50,794 nt of DNA. Source: Palsa-883 sp035696165 (GTDB lineage: Bacteria; Pseudomonadota; Alphaproteobacteria; Acetobacterales; Acetobacteraceae). Positions within the stretch are counted from its first letter, which is position 1. The number at the start of each line of letters is the position of its first letter. Shown piece after piece: positions 35,550-44,902 of this stretch. The notes beneath the pieces were generated by a model. That model did not search any database, had not been told where the DNA came from, and worked only from the letters and a program-made list of their open reading frames with translations. The stretch lies in NCBI GenBank assembly GCA_035696165.1, contig DASRQX010000269.1, positions 1-50,794 on the forward strand, written 5' to 3'. A program made the translations under genes and the position numbers.

Positions 35550-36516
35550 ATGCACGATTTAATCCCGCTCGATCCGGCGCCGATCGGCGCACTGACCGAA
35601 GCTGAGATCACCAACACGCTGGGGTATGCTAAGAATGCCACTGCCGAGAGCACGCGCGCGGCCTACGATCAGGACATGGCCCAATTTAGAAACTGGTGCA
35701 CGGCACGTGGTGCCTGCCCGTTGCCAGCCGCGCCCGCGATGGTCGCCGCATATCTCGCCCACCTCGCGAACGGCGGACGCAAGGCGGCCGGCATCGGTCG
35801 TGCGGCGGCCCGTATCGCGTGGCACCATAAGCAGGCCGGCATCGATCCCAGCCCGACAGCCCCATGAGGGCGTCAAGCAAACGATGCGCGGAATTCGTCA
35901 CCGCATCGGATCGGCCAGGCAGGGCAAGGCGCCGATCGTTGCGGGCACGCTGATGCAGATGTTGAAACATTGCGAGGGGGACGCGCTTATCCAAAAACGC
36001 GACCGCGCGCTATTAAGTTTGGCGTTCTGTGGTGCCTTCCGTCGCAGCGAACTGTGCGCCCTTGAGGTGTCGGATCTGATTGACACGCCCGATGGTTATC
36101 GCGTGCTGATCAGACGCAGTAAGACGGATCAACTCGGCGAGGGTTGCGATATCGCAGTGAGCCGTGGCACGCGAATTCGCGCGGTGGCCGCCGTGCAGGA
36201 TTGGCTAGCGGCTGCGGGCATATCGGAAGGTCCGCTGTTCAGGGCGATCACGCTCGGCGGGAAGATGTCCAAGACCGCGCTGACGCCGAACAGCTTTGCC
36301 CGGATCATCAAGCGCCACTGCCGCAAGCTCGGCATTGACCCCGCCGGCCACAGTGGTCACTCGATGCGTGCCGGCATGATCACGTCGAGTGCAGAGGCGG
36401 GCAGTTCGATATGGAAGATCGCCGAAGTCTCCCGCCACAAGTCGATCGAGGTGCTGCGTAACTAGGTGCGCAAGACTGACATTTTCCGCGAACACGCGAC
36501 TTCCAGTTACGCATGA
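35550..36516 (+). pseudogene. Tyrosine recombinase/integrase, frameshifted and with amber at the catalytic Tyr
   Basis: The N-terminal SAM-like domain (from MHDLIPLDPAP, with TRAAYDQDMAQFRNWC) is in one frame and stops at 35867. The catalytic domain continues in another frame, rejoined by removing one C near 35860. Catalytic residues are visible: Arg in FRRSEL (36041-36043) and the H.MR box HSMRAG (36358-36372). After SRHKSIEVLRN the next codon is TAG (36463-36465), where the family has Tyr in LR.YVR. Reading past it gives VRKTDIFREHATSSYA and a normal stop at 36516. Two lesions make this a pseudogene. It may once have mobilised the adjacent regulator pair. Confidence 0.85.
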
Positions 36517-37575
36517 ACCGAAAGCCCGTCGTCGTGACGTTGCGGAATACTTATTCTCGAACGCAGATCGTTGCGCACTCAGCCGATCCGCCGTAATTCG
36601 ATGAGTCTCACGTCGTGCTGGGGGGCAATCTCCGGCTCGATCGGTGCTTAACGAGGCCAGAGGAGGTTTCCCCGCCGGCTACAGGTGCGCGGCGGTTTGG
36701 TCTCCAGACACCATTTGACCAGCGCCTTGGCGTCTTTGCGCGTGCCGACCAGCCGGAAGTTCTCAAATGTCAGGTCACTTTGGCGCCAAAGTGAATTCCA
36801 CATCGCCGCCACCGGACCACGCTGCCAACACGTGCTATGCGCCGTCCCGGTCCAGTCCGGCGCGGCGACGGTATCCACCCGCTTGGCGAGGTTCGTAGGA
36901 CGGAATCCGAACCCTATGCATCGGACCGAACTATGCAGAGCTGTTTCTCGGCGTGGCGCGCCGACCCAGTCCCACTCTGACAAAGGCCGCCGGCGGTGTA
37001 TGTATAATTACAGCGCTTGGGTGCCGCGGTCGCTCCAACTCAATCGATCGCCCTGGCAGATAAAGGCGCGAGGGACCTGACGTAAGGCCATTCTAAAACC
37101 CTAGTGCCTGGCCCGAGTACTCACAAAGACCGGCCAAACTATGTCGAGTTCTATTGAGGCCCCTCTCGGCTGGAACCCGACGAACACACGGCTCCCGCTT
37201 GGCGCGAAACGCTCCTTTGCAGAGCTCTACATAACGACCCAAAGCGGTCCTTCGGTTCCGCCAGGTCTACCGATGGAGCGCAGTCCAGAGTGTCGACAAA
37301 CAACGGTACCACGCGTGATTCTGGAATATCAGATTGGACCCGGTTCGAGGAATGGCCGCGTCGTGAACGTCAGCGCAAAGGTCCCATGTCGCGCGGCGAA
37401 TGGAACGAGAAACGCAAGAACTGCATCGCGCTTGGGCCATCCGAGGGCAGTAAGGCCCACATCGGCCTCGCACCGGAATTGGTTGCATCCGGCATGAACT
37501 CACTGATAGTCTGGGTCGTGAATGGGCGTACATAAGCCCATCCGACAGGAAGGCCATAAGCAGGGAGTTCAAAGG
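36517..37575. other. About 1 kb without a supported gene
   Basis: Short frames on both strands (for example 36648-36983 leftward and 37290-37535 rightward) have no recognisable motif and no ribosome site. This looks like decayed DNA between the integrase remnant and the MFS gene. The last 20-30 bases hold the MFS ribosome site. Confidence 0.4.
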
Positions 37576-38892
37576 ATGTCCGGATACGCTGGAAACGCGG
37601 CAAACGTTCCGTGGTGGAAAGAACCCACAAAGGACCAATGGTACGCCTATTGCGCCGCCTGGATGGGGTGGACGCTCGACGCCTTCGACTTCACCGTCTT
37701 CCTTCTGATCATGGCGCCGATTGCGCAGGAGTTCGGAGTTCCGCTGATTGACGTGACCGCGATCTTCTCGGTCACGCTGGTCATGCGCCTGGGTGGAGCG
37801 ACTGCATCCGGCTGGCTGTCCGATCGGCTGGGGCGCCGAGCGCCTCTGATGATCTCCATTCTTTGGTATTCCATCTGCAATTTCCTCGCGGGCTTCTCAC
37901 CCAGCTTTACCTTCCTGTTCGTGATCCGGGCGCTGTTGGGCATCGGCATGGGGGCGGAATGGCCGGCCGGCGCGGCGCTGGCAATGGAATCCTGGCCGGC
38001 GCGGTCGCGCGGGCTGATGTCCGGCATCTTGCAGGGGTCCTGGGGGTTGGGCTTCGCGCTGTCCGCCCTGGCCTACGGCTTCCTGTACGCACCGTTGGAA
38101 GCGTGGCATAAGGGCTACGGGTGGCGCGGGATGCTGATCCTGGGCGTGCTACCGGCCCTGGCCTGCGTCTGGATCCGCATGTACGTGAAAGAGCCAGTGG
38201 TTTGGGCGGAAAACAAGAAGATCCAGAACGCAACGCAAAAGCAGGTCACCCTGCCGCTGTTCGCCATCTTCAAGCCCAAGTATCTGTACAACACCCTCAC
38301 GGGTTGCCTGTGGATGGCCGCGAACTTCTGCGCCTACTACGCGGTCTGGGCAATGCTCGGCACCTATCTGACGAAGCAACTGGGGTGGACGCCGGCCCAG
38401 GCGGCGGTCCCGGTGTTCTGGGGCAACATCCTCACGTTTGCCGCCTGCACTTGCTGTGGTGCCCTGTCGGAACGCGTCGGGCGGCGCTGGGCGCTCATGG
38501 CCCCCATGATCATCGCCGTGTTCCTCGTTCCGATGTATATCACGCAGGTCGACGGGACCTTGTTCCTCGGATTCTTCCTGGTGTTCATCTGTTTCTTCGG
38601 CGGCAAGGATGCCCTGAACCCCGGCTGGCTGTCGGAACGCTTCCCGACCGAGGTACGAGCCACCGCCGCCGGTTTCATCTATCACCAGGGTGCGGTTTGG
38701 GGTGCGGCCGTCGCGCCGATCCTGACTTACCTCGCGGTGAACCAGGGCATGGGTTTCGCTAAACCGATGATGTACGGCACGATCGGTTCGCTGGTCGTGT
38801 ATATCATCGCGGTCTATTTGGGGCCGGAAACCAAGGGTATGGTCATGACTGCCGAACTGGAAGTGATCCAAGCCGAAGTCACGCTCGGATAG
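37576..38892 (+). CDS. MFS transporter, SHS/NanT-like
   Basis: 438 residues with about twelve membrane helices. It starts MSGYAGN with CAGGGAG nine bases upstream. The first helix, WTLDAFDFTVFLLIM, is typical of the sialate/lactate (SHS) branch of the major facilitator superfamily. The loop 2-3 signature appears as GWLSDRLGRR and the second-half equivalent as GALSERVGRR. Helix 5 has GS.GLGF. The branch moves carboxylates such as lactate, pyruvate, sialic or aromatic acids by H+ symport. The actual substrate cannot be told. It is a single-gene unit with its own terminator, unrelated in direction-coupling to the ABC operon 720 bp downstream. Confidence 0.87.
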   Translation: MSGYAGNAANVPWWKEPTKDQWYAYCAAWMGWTLDAFDFTVFLLIMAPIAQEFGVPLIDVTAIFSVTLVMRLGGATASGWLSDRLGRRAPLMISILWYSICNFLAGFSPSFTFLFVIRALLGIGMGAEWPAGAALAMESWPARSRGLMSGILQGSWGLGFALSALAYGFLYAPLEAWHKGYGWRGMLILGVLPALACVWIRMYVKEPVVWAENKKIQNATQKQVTLPLFAIFKPKYLYNTLTGCLWMAANFCAYYAVWAMLGTYLTKQLGWTPAQAAVPVFWGNILTFAACTCCGALSERVGRRWALMAPMIIAVFLVPMYITQVDGTLFLGFFLVFICFFGGKDALNPGWLSERFPTEVRATAAGFIYHQGAVWGAAVAPILTYLAVNQGMGFAKPMMYGTIGSLVVYIIAVYLGPETKGMVMTAELEVIQAEVTLG

Positions 38893-38903
38893 CCCGTAAC
38901 GGT

Positions 38904-38939
38904 ACGGCCGGGGCGAGAGTTCCGGCCGTTTCCGCTTGG
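38904..38939 (+). terminator. Hairpin terminator after the MFS gene
   Basis: ACGGCCGG (38904-38911) pairs perfectly with CCGGCCGT (38932-38939) across a 20-base loop, 12 bases after the stop codon, followed by a weak T-rich TTTCCGCTT. It is probably a Rho-independent terminator, though the loop is large and the T tract short. Confidence 0.5.
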
Positions 38940-39613
38940 TATACAAAATTTCTCCACCTGTGACTGGCTGTAAGCGGCCGATCAGGCTAGCCTCCCGCTG
39001 GTCGAGGCGGCGCCTGACGTCGACGAGATGATGGTGGCAGCTCGAGCATCACCCGCTTCACCGGCTAACCAGCCATGGCTAATCAGCTATGCAAGTGAGG
39101 CCCCGCCGCAAATAGTCCTCTGGGTCGAAATCGGTCGGGCAATCCGTCACTCTGGCGCGGTCGGAACAGGTGAGGGATCACGCCGATCGAAGGTCGGTTT
39201 TCCACCCTAAGCGGCGGTAGCCCGGGCGTCCGATAACCCCTAACAATCGCGGTCAAGGTGGCCCTGCGGATGGTACGGCCGCTTTGGATGAGCAGCGACG
39301 ATTGGCTGAGCGACCGCCATGGGCGCAATGCCGCCGCGTCCCTGAGCCAATTTCCGATCCGCGCGCCAAGCGATACGGTCCCACCCACGGCCCCCACCCC
39401 ACCGCCGATCCGCGTAAACCGCGCCCCTGTCCTGACCCTCTGGGCCACCGTGGTTGCCGAGCGGCTTGGCCAACCACCAGAGACCGCGCCTTAGCCGCCG
39501 TGAAGGAGTTGCCAGTGGGGACGCCCAATTTCGCGGACCCACTTGCCCGCGCGCAACGGGCGCTGTTACGCTTCAGCGCTAGTTCTGCACGCACGATTTT
39601 CGAAGGTGGTTTG
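38940..39613. other. Intergenic region with a decayed gene start
   Basis: No intact gene. The rightward frame at about 39396-39480 reads PPIRVNRAPVLTLWATVV then AERLG, which I recognise as the N-terminus of a conserved alphaproteobacterial hypothetical protein; it stops soon after. The same fragment recurs near 48845. No clear promoter for the ABC operon is seen, but one must lie here or just upstream of 39614. Confidence 0.5.
39362..39466 (+). repeat. Diverged direct repeat, copy A (left of ABC operon)
   Basis: About 100 bp aligning at roughly 80% with 48820-48921, from CGCGCCAAGCGATACG through CGATCCGCGTAAACCGCGCC to CCGTGGTTGCCGAGCGGC. Confidence 0.65.
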
Positions 39614-41170
39614 ATGCGCGCACCCATCTCCCGAGCCTTGCTTGTGCTCGGCTTGCTACTGGTATTGGTAACATTGCCAGAGCCTACGTTTGCTAAAACC
39701 TTCCGCGTCAACGTGGTCGGCGACCCCGCGCAGATGGACCCGATCACCACCTCGGAACTGGTCTCCGGCCGCATCTTGCGCAACATGTATGAGGGCTTCA
39801 CGGCCACGACCGATGACGGCCGCAACGTTCCGGCGCTGGCGCTGCGGTGGGAGGCGCTCGCCGGGCAACCCGGATTTCGCTTCTTCCTCCGGCCCGGGGT
39901 GACATTCCACACCGGCCGGCCGTTCACGGCGCGCGACGTGAAATACACCTTCGAGGAACTGCTGCGTCCGGGCGGCAAAGGTGGCATCAATGCCAGTTAT
40001 CTCGGCAACGTGGTCGGCGCCAAGGCATTCAAGGATGGCACGGCCAAGGAATTGTCAGGGGCGACCGTCATTGATGACCATACGATCGATGTTGCCTTCA
40101 TCAAGCCGGACGTGCTGTTCCCGATTTACCCGTTCTATTTCATGGATAGCGGCATCGTCACCGAGCAGGGTCCAGACTGGATGACAAAGGTCTCCGCTGG
40201 CACCGGGCCGTTCGAGTTCAAGCAATGGAAGCGGAGCGTCTCGGTCGATCTGGTCGCCAACAAGGCGTATTGGGGCGGGGCGCCCACTGTTGATGGCGTC
40301 AGCTTTCTGATTGTGCCGAATGCCGATACCGCATTGTCGCAATACGACGCCGGCGAGCTTGATTTCGTCGATGTCTATGCCTCCGCCATTCGCCGCGTGC
40401 TGCGCGACGATCGTTATGTGAAAGAGCTTATCCGCGTGCCGCGCGCACAGTCGACCTATCTGGCGATGAACCAGAACCTCTATGCGCCATTCAAGGACAT
40501 TCGCATGCGCGAGGCGATCTCGCTGGCGATTGATCGCAAGGGCATGATCCGCGGCCTTTATGGCGGCGCGGCCTTTACATTGAACGGAGTGGTAACGCCG
40601 GGTGTGCCAGGGTTCAACCCTGATCTGGCGGAGTTGCAATACGATCCTGCCCGCGCCAAGGCGTTGATGGTCGAGGCTGGCTTTCCCGATGGCAAGGGCC
40701 TGCCGCCGGTCGAAATCAGCTCCACCGAGGCCTACAAGGATGAGCTCACCTATTACGCCGACCAATTCCAGCGCGTGCTTGGTCTGCCCGTTACCGTCAA
40801 GCTGGTGGAACGTGCGACCTTCATTCACGCCATGAACGCCGGCGAGGTTGCGTTCTTCCCATGGGGCTGGACAGTAGATTACCCAGATGCCGCCGACTAC
40901 CTGTCTCTGATGTGGTACAGCTCCAGTCCGTACAACCGTGGCCGTTGGAAAAATGCCGACTATGACAAAGTGATCGACGAGGCGTTGGGCGTCGCGGACG
41001 ACACCAAACGTTTCGGCCTTTACCACCAGGCCGAGAAGATCCTGCTGGACGACTGGGCCATTGCCCCGACGCCGGTTACCGCGGCGGTGGCGTTGCGCAA
41101 ATCCAATGTGCACAACGTAACCCTCACACCGTTCGGGTTCTCGGATTTCAATCGAATCGTGATCCAGTAG
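39614..41170 (+). CDS. ABC importer substrate-binding protein, peptide/opine/nickel class
   Basis: 518 residues with a signal peptide (MRAPISR, a hydrophobic core, cut after TFA). GAAGG lies eight bases before ATG 39614. The fold is SBP_bac_5 (DppA/OppA type): LDP-like QMDPITTSELVSG, LRPGVTFHTGRPFTARDV, AGTGPFEF, YLAMNQNL..PFKDIRMREAISLAID, and W..DYPDA. This class binds oligopeptides, dipeptides, glutathione, opines or nickel chelates. The ligand cannot be called from sequence by eye. It is the first gene of a tight operon with two permeases, two ATPases and three enzymes, so the ligand is probably degraded by those enzymes. Confidence 0.9.
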   Translation: MRAPISRALLVLGLLLVLVTLPEPTFAKTFRVNVVGDPAQMDPITTSELVSGRILRNMYEGFTATTDDGRNVPALALRWEALAGQPGFRFFLRPGVTFHTGRPFTARDVKYTFEELLRPGGKGGINASYLGNVVGAKAFKDGTAKELSGATVIDDHTIDVAFIKPDVLFPIYPFYFMDSGIVTEQGPDWMTKVSAGTGPFEFKQWKRSVSVDLVANKAYWGGAPTVDGVSFLIVPNADTALSQYDAGELDFVDVYASAIRRVLRDDRYVKELIRVPRAQSTYLAMNQNLYAPFKDIRMREAISLAIDRKGMIRGLYGGAAFTLNGVVTPGVPGFNPDLAELQYDPARAKALMVEAGFPDGKGLPPVEISSTEAYKDELTYYADQFQRVLGLPVTVKLVERATFIHAMNAGEVAFFPWGWTVDYPDAADYLSLMWYSSSPYNRGRWKNADYDKVIDEALGVADDTKRFGLYHQAEKILLDDWAIAPTPVTAAVALRKSNVHNVTLTPFGFSDFNRIVIQ

Positions 41171-41182
41171 CGGACCTGCGTC

Positions 41183-42118
41183 GTGGTGCGTTTCCTGTTG
41201 CGGCGGCTGATCGGGCTGCTGCCGGTGATGCTGGCAGCAATGTTCGTGACATTTGCTGCGCTGCACGCGCTGCCCGGCGATCCCGTGGCGGTGATGCTGT
41301 CCGACCATTCCGCCGACGTTGGGATGGCCAACCGCCTGCGTGCGGAGTATGGCCTCGACCAACCGCTCCCAACACAGTTCCTGCATTACATTGAAGATAT
41401 CGCAACCGGCCGGTTCGGGCTCTCCTTTCGTTTCGTTCACCTGCCGGTGTCGCAGGTGCTGCGTGACAGCCTGCTGATCAGCCCGGTCCTGGCGTTGGCA
41501 TCCCTCGCGGTGGCGCTGACGCTTGGCGTGCTCGGCGGCGTGTTTGCAGCCATGCATCGCAACCGGATCCAGGATACCGCGGTCGTTCTGGTGTTGGTGG
41601 TGGGGCTGTCGGTACCGAATTTCGCCATCGCCACCTTCCTGGTCACCCTTCTCAGCGTGCAGACCAATCTGCTGCCAGTGGCCGGGTGGGGCACCCCGCG
41701 CCAGGCCGTTTTGCCCGTGCTGGTCCTGGCCATCCCGAGTGCCGCCTATGTCGCGCGCCTGACCCGCACCTTCATGCTGGAGGTTTTGCAACAGGATTAT
41801 ATGCGCACCGCCCGTGCCAAGGGGTTGTCGGAGCGGTTGATCGTTTGGCGGCACGCAGCGCGCAACATGCTGGTGCCACTGGTGACGTCGGCGGGGGTGA
41901 TGCTGGGTGGGTTGCTCAGCAACACGGTGGTGGTGGAGACCATCTTCAACATCCCGGGGCTTGGCCGGCTCGCCATCGATTCGATCTTTGCCCGCGACTA
42001 CCCGGTGGCGATGGCGGTGGTACTACTGTTCGTGCTGTTTTACGCCGTCATCAACCTGTTGGCAGACCTGCTCTGCGCCTTGGTGGACCCGCGGCTTCGC
42101 CGTGGCATGGCCGGATGA
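41183..42118 (+). CDS. ABC importer permease, DppB type
   Basis: 311 residues. The start is GTG 41183 (or the next codon, also GTG), 12 bp after the binding-protein stop. N-terminal FLLRRLIGLLPVMLAAMFVTF and LPGDPV are the family's typical opening. About six membrane helices follow, with the cytoplasmic EAA-like loop (TRTFMLEVLQQDYMRTARAKG) where permease and ATPase touch. The ending DLLCALVDPRLRR is also typical. Its stop overlaps the next start (ATGA). Confidence 0.9.
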   Translation: MVRFLLRRLIGLLPVMLAAMFVTFAALHALPGDPVAVMLSDHSADVGMANRLRAEYGLDQPLPTQFLHYIEDIATGRFGLSFRFVHLPVSQVLRDSLLISPVLALASLAVALTLGVLGGVFAAMHRNRIQDTAVVLVLVVGLSVPNFAIATFLVTLLSVQTNLLPVAGWGTPRQAVLPVLVLAIPSAAYVARLTRTFMLEVLQQDYMRTARAKGLSERLIVWRHAARNMLVPLVTSAGVMLGGLLSNTVVVETIFNIPGLGRLAIDSIFARDYPVAMAVVLLFVLFYAVINLLADLLCALVDPRLRRGMAG

Positions 42119-42972
42119 GCGCTGTTCCCGCAGCGCCGCGCTCCCGCCTGCTGCGGCGCTTTCGGCGCAGCCGCGGCGGGATGGTGGGGGCCGTCATCGT
42201 AGTGGTGGTGATCCTGGTGGCTCTGCTGGCGCCGCTGCTGGCGCCGCATCCGTTTGATGCGACCGACCTGCTGAACACTTGGGCGCCGCCCGATCACGTC
42301 AATCGGCTGGGCACCGACCGGCTCGGCCGCGACATCGCCAGCCGGCTCATCATGGGTGCGCGAGTGTCGCTGCTGGTCGCGTCGTCGGTGCTGGCCATCA
42401 CACTGTGCGTTGGCGTGGTGTTCGGCGGCGTAGCCGGGCTTTTCGGCGGCACTGCCGACGGCCTCATCATGCGCGCTGTCGATATCGTGCTGGCGTTCCC
42501 CGAGGTCGTGCTGGCGATTCTGGTGGCTGCGGTCCTTGGCACCGGAACGACCACCGTCATTGTGGCCCTCTCACTGGTCTGGTGGCCGGGCATTGCCCGG
42601 CTGACCCGCTCGCTCGTGCTGGTGCAGAAACAGGAACTTTATGTCGATGCCGCGATCGTCTGTGGCACGCCGCGGCTCGAAATTCTCTGGCGCCATATTC
42701 TGCCGAATATCGCTGCACCTTTGCTGGTCCGTGCGTCCATCGGTGTTGGCTTCATCATCATGGCCGAGGCGACGTTGAGCTTCCTCGGCCTTGGCGTGCA
42801 GGAGCCGACGCCGAGCTGGGGCAGCATGATCCGCGACGGGTTGCCGACATTGCGCAGCGACCCGTATCTGGCGATGTTCAGCAGCATCGTCATCGGCGTC
42901 ACCATCATCGGCTTCAACCTGCTCGGCGACGGCCTGCGCGATACGCTCGACCCACGGCTGCACGGGCACTGA
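42115..42972 (+). CDS. ABC importer permease, DppC type
   Basis: 285 residues. A basic N-terminus is followed by GAVIVVVVILVALLAPLLAPH, then the DppC signature NRLGTDRLGRDIASRL and G.R.SLLV. The EAA-type loop is VQKQELYVDAAIVCGTPRLE. It ends with GDGLRDTLDPRL, as expected. The start overlaps the DppB-type stop, so the two permeases are translationally coupled and form the heterodimeric channel in the inner membrane. Confidence 0.9.
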   Translation: MSAVPAAPRSRLLRRFRRSRGGMVGAVIVVVVILVALLAPLLAPHPFDATDLLNTWAPPDHVNRLGTDRLGRDIASRLIMGARVSLLVASSVLAITLCVGVVFGGVAGLFGGTADGLIMRAVDIVLAFPEVVLAILVAAVLGTGTTTVIVALSLVWWPGIARLTRSLVLVQKQELYVDAAIVCGTPRLEILWRHILPNIAAPLLVRASIGVGFIIMAEATLSFLGLGVQEPTPSWGSMIRDGLPTLRSDPYLAMFSSIVIGVTIIGFNLLGDGLRDTLDPRLHGH

Positions 42973-42973
42973 G

Positions 42974-43948
42974 GTGGACGCCGCGCTGCTCGAAATTTCA
43001 GGCTTCAGCGTGATGTTTCACACCGAGGCGGGTCCGCGTGAGGTGCTGCATGACATCTCTCTGCAGGTCCAGCCGGGCGAGATCCTGGGCCTGGTGGGCG
43101 AGAGCGGCTCCGGCAAATCGGTCACTGCACTGGCGATCATGCGGCTGCTGGCAGAGCAGGGACGCATCTCGGCCGGACGCATCGCGCTCGACGGCGTGGA
43201 CCTGCTGGGCCTCGATGCGGCAGAGATGCGTGCCGTGCGCGGCCGTGACATCGCGATGATTTTCCAGGAGCCGATGACCAGCCTCAATCCACTGATCACC
43301 ATTGGTCTACAGATCGAGGAGAGCCTGCATACCCATCTCGGCCTGCGCGGGCGGGGGGCCCGAGATCGCGGGATCGAACTGCTCATTGAGGTTGGCCTGC
43401 CTGCCGACCGCTATGACGCGTATCCGCATGCGCTGTCCGGCGGGCAGCGACAGCGGGTGATGATTGCCATGGCGATGGCGTGCGCACCAAGGTTGCTGAT
43501 TGCCGATGAGCCGACCACTGCGTTGGATGTGTCCGTGCAGGCCCAGATTCTTGCATTGATGCGCAAGCTGCGCGCTGACCACGGCGCCGCGATCGTGTTG
43601 ATTACCCACGATATGGGCGTGATTGCGCAAATGGCCGATCGTGTCGCGGTGATGTATGCGGGGGAGATCGTCGAGACGGCACCTGCCGTCACGCTTCTTG
43701 CCAATCCCGTGCATCCTTACACGAGGCTTCTGCTCGACTGCATCCCGACGACGCGTCGGCGCCGTGCTCGCCTGCCGGTGATTCATGGCCAGATTCCCGG
43801 GTTTGGGAGCATCGTTGCCGGCTGCCGCTTCCGCGAACGGTGCCCGATCGCACTGCCGGTGTGTGCCGCGGCCCCGCCCCAACTGGAGGTCCATGACGAT
43901 GGTCGTGCCGTTCGTTGCTGGCGTGGCGACGAAGCAATGACCACATGA
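42974..43948 (+). CDS. ABC importer ATPase, DppD type
   Basis: 324 residues, GTG start one base after the previous stop, inside GAGGTG. Walker A GESGSGKS, Q loop MIFQEPMTSLNP, signature LSGGQRQRV, Walker B LLIADEPTTALD and switch His (LITHDMG) are all intact. The oligopeptide-type C-terminal region has HPYTRLLLDCIP and a Cys-containing GCRFRERCPIALPVC, where family members can bind an iron-sulfur cluster. Confidence 0.92.
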   Translation: MDAALLEISGFSVMFHTEAGPREVLHDISLQVQPGEILGLVGESGSGKSVTALAIMRLLAEQGRISAGRIALDGVDLLGLDAAEMRAVRGRDIAMIFQEPMTSLNPLITIGLQIEESLHTHLGLRGRGARDRGIELLIEVGLPADRYDAYPHALSGGQRQRVMIAMAMACAPRLLIADEPTTALDVSVQAQILALMRKLRADHGAAIVLITHDMGVIAQMADRVAVMYAGEIVETAPAVTLLANPVHPYTRLLLDCIPTTRRRRARLPVIHGQIPGFGSIVAGCRFRERCPIALPVCAAAPPQLEVHDDGRAVRCWRGDEAMTT

Positions 43949-44883
43949 GCGCCGCCCTGGAAGTTGTCGGCATCACCCATGATTTCCGAGTCGGGGGCCG
44001 CGCCCTGCGTGCCATCGATGGCGTTGACCTTGCGGTCGCCGATGGCGAGACGCTCGGCATCGTTGGCGAGAGTGGCTGCGGCAAGACCACGCTGGCGCGC
44101 ATCATGCTCAAACTGATCCGTCCGAGCGCGGGGCGCGTGCAATTGCTTGGCTATGATGTCACCGATCTGTCGGAGTCGCGCATGCGCGTGCATCGCCGTC
44201 GTTTGCAGGCGGTGTTTCAGGACCCGGTCTCCTCACTCAATCCGCGCCTAGAGATTGCGGCGATTATCGCCGAACCGCTGCGCTCGCTTGGGTTTTCCCG
44301 CAGGGCGATGCGTGACCGGGTGGCCGAGATGCTTTCGCTCGTCGGGCTTCCGGCAGACGCTGCCAGCAGCACGCCCGATGCCTTCTCCGGCGGCCAACGC
44401 CAGCGCATTGCCATTGCCCGAGCGCTTGCGGCCGAACCGCAGGTTGTCGTGTGTGACGAGCCGACCTCGGCCTTAGATGTGTCAGTGCAGGCGCAGATCC
44501 TCAATCTGCTTGCAGACCTGCAACAGCGCCTTGGTCTTTCGGTTGTGTTCGTGTCGCACAACCTGGGTGCCGTCAGGCATCTCAGCCAGCGTGTGGCGGT
44601 GATGTATCTTGGTCGCGTCGTCGAACTCGGCACCGAGGCGGCGATCTTCGACCGCCCGGCGCATCCCTACACCCAGGCGCTGCTGGCGGCGGTGCCGGAT
44701 CCCACGGTGGTGGCCAGCCCGCCGCCGCCCTTGCCCGGCGACGTGCCTAGCCCGCTCGACCGCCCCAGCGGATGCCATTTTCATCCGCGCTGCCCGCGTG
44801 CAGCATCACGTTGCCGCAACGAGGATCCACCCCTCGCCGTGCTCGCCGAACACCACGCCGCGCGCTGCTTTTTCCCGGGATGA
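43945..44883 (+). CDS. ABC importer ATPase, DppF type
   Basis: 312 residues from the ATG that overlaps the previous stop (ATGA). Motifs: Walker A GESGCGKTT, Q loop AVFQDPVSSLNPR, signature FSGGQRQRI, Walker B VVVCDEPTSALD, switch VFVSHNLG. The oligopeptide-type tail is present (HPYTQALLAAVP, GCHFHPRCPRAASRC). With the DppD-type subunit it forms the heterodimeric motor of the importer. Confidence 0.92.
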   Translation: MSAALEVVGITHDFRVGGRALRAIDGVDLAVADGETLGIVGESGCGKTTLARIMLKLIRPSAGRVQLLGYDVTDLSESRMRVHRRRLQAVFQDPVSSLNPRLEIAAIIAEPLRSLGFSRRAMRDRVAEMLSLVGLPADAASSTPDAFSGGQRQRIAIARALAAEPQVVVCDEPTSALDVSVQAQILNLLADLQQRLGLSVVFVSHNLGAVRHLSQRVAVMYLGRVVELGTEAAIFDRPAHPYTQALLAAVPDPTVVASPPPPLPGDVPSPLDRPSGCHFHPRCPRAASRCRNEDPPLAVLAEHHAARCFFPG

Positions 44884-44902
44884 TCCACATGCGAGCGCCC
44901 AC

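Noticed and set aside
36648..36983. 112-codon leftward frame as a gene
   Set aside because: No motif, no ribosome site, and overlapping frames on the other strand are equally open.
37290..37535. 81-codon rightward frame before the MFS gene
   Set aside because: Unrecognisable and without a ribosome site; it may be a remnant, but that cannot be shown.
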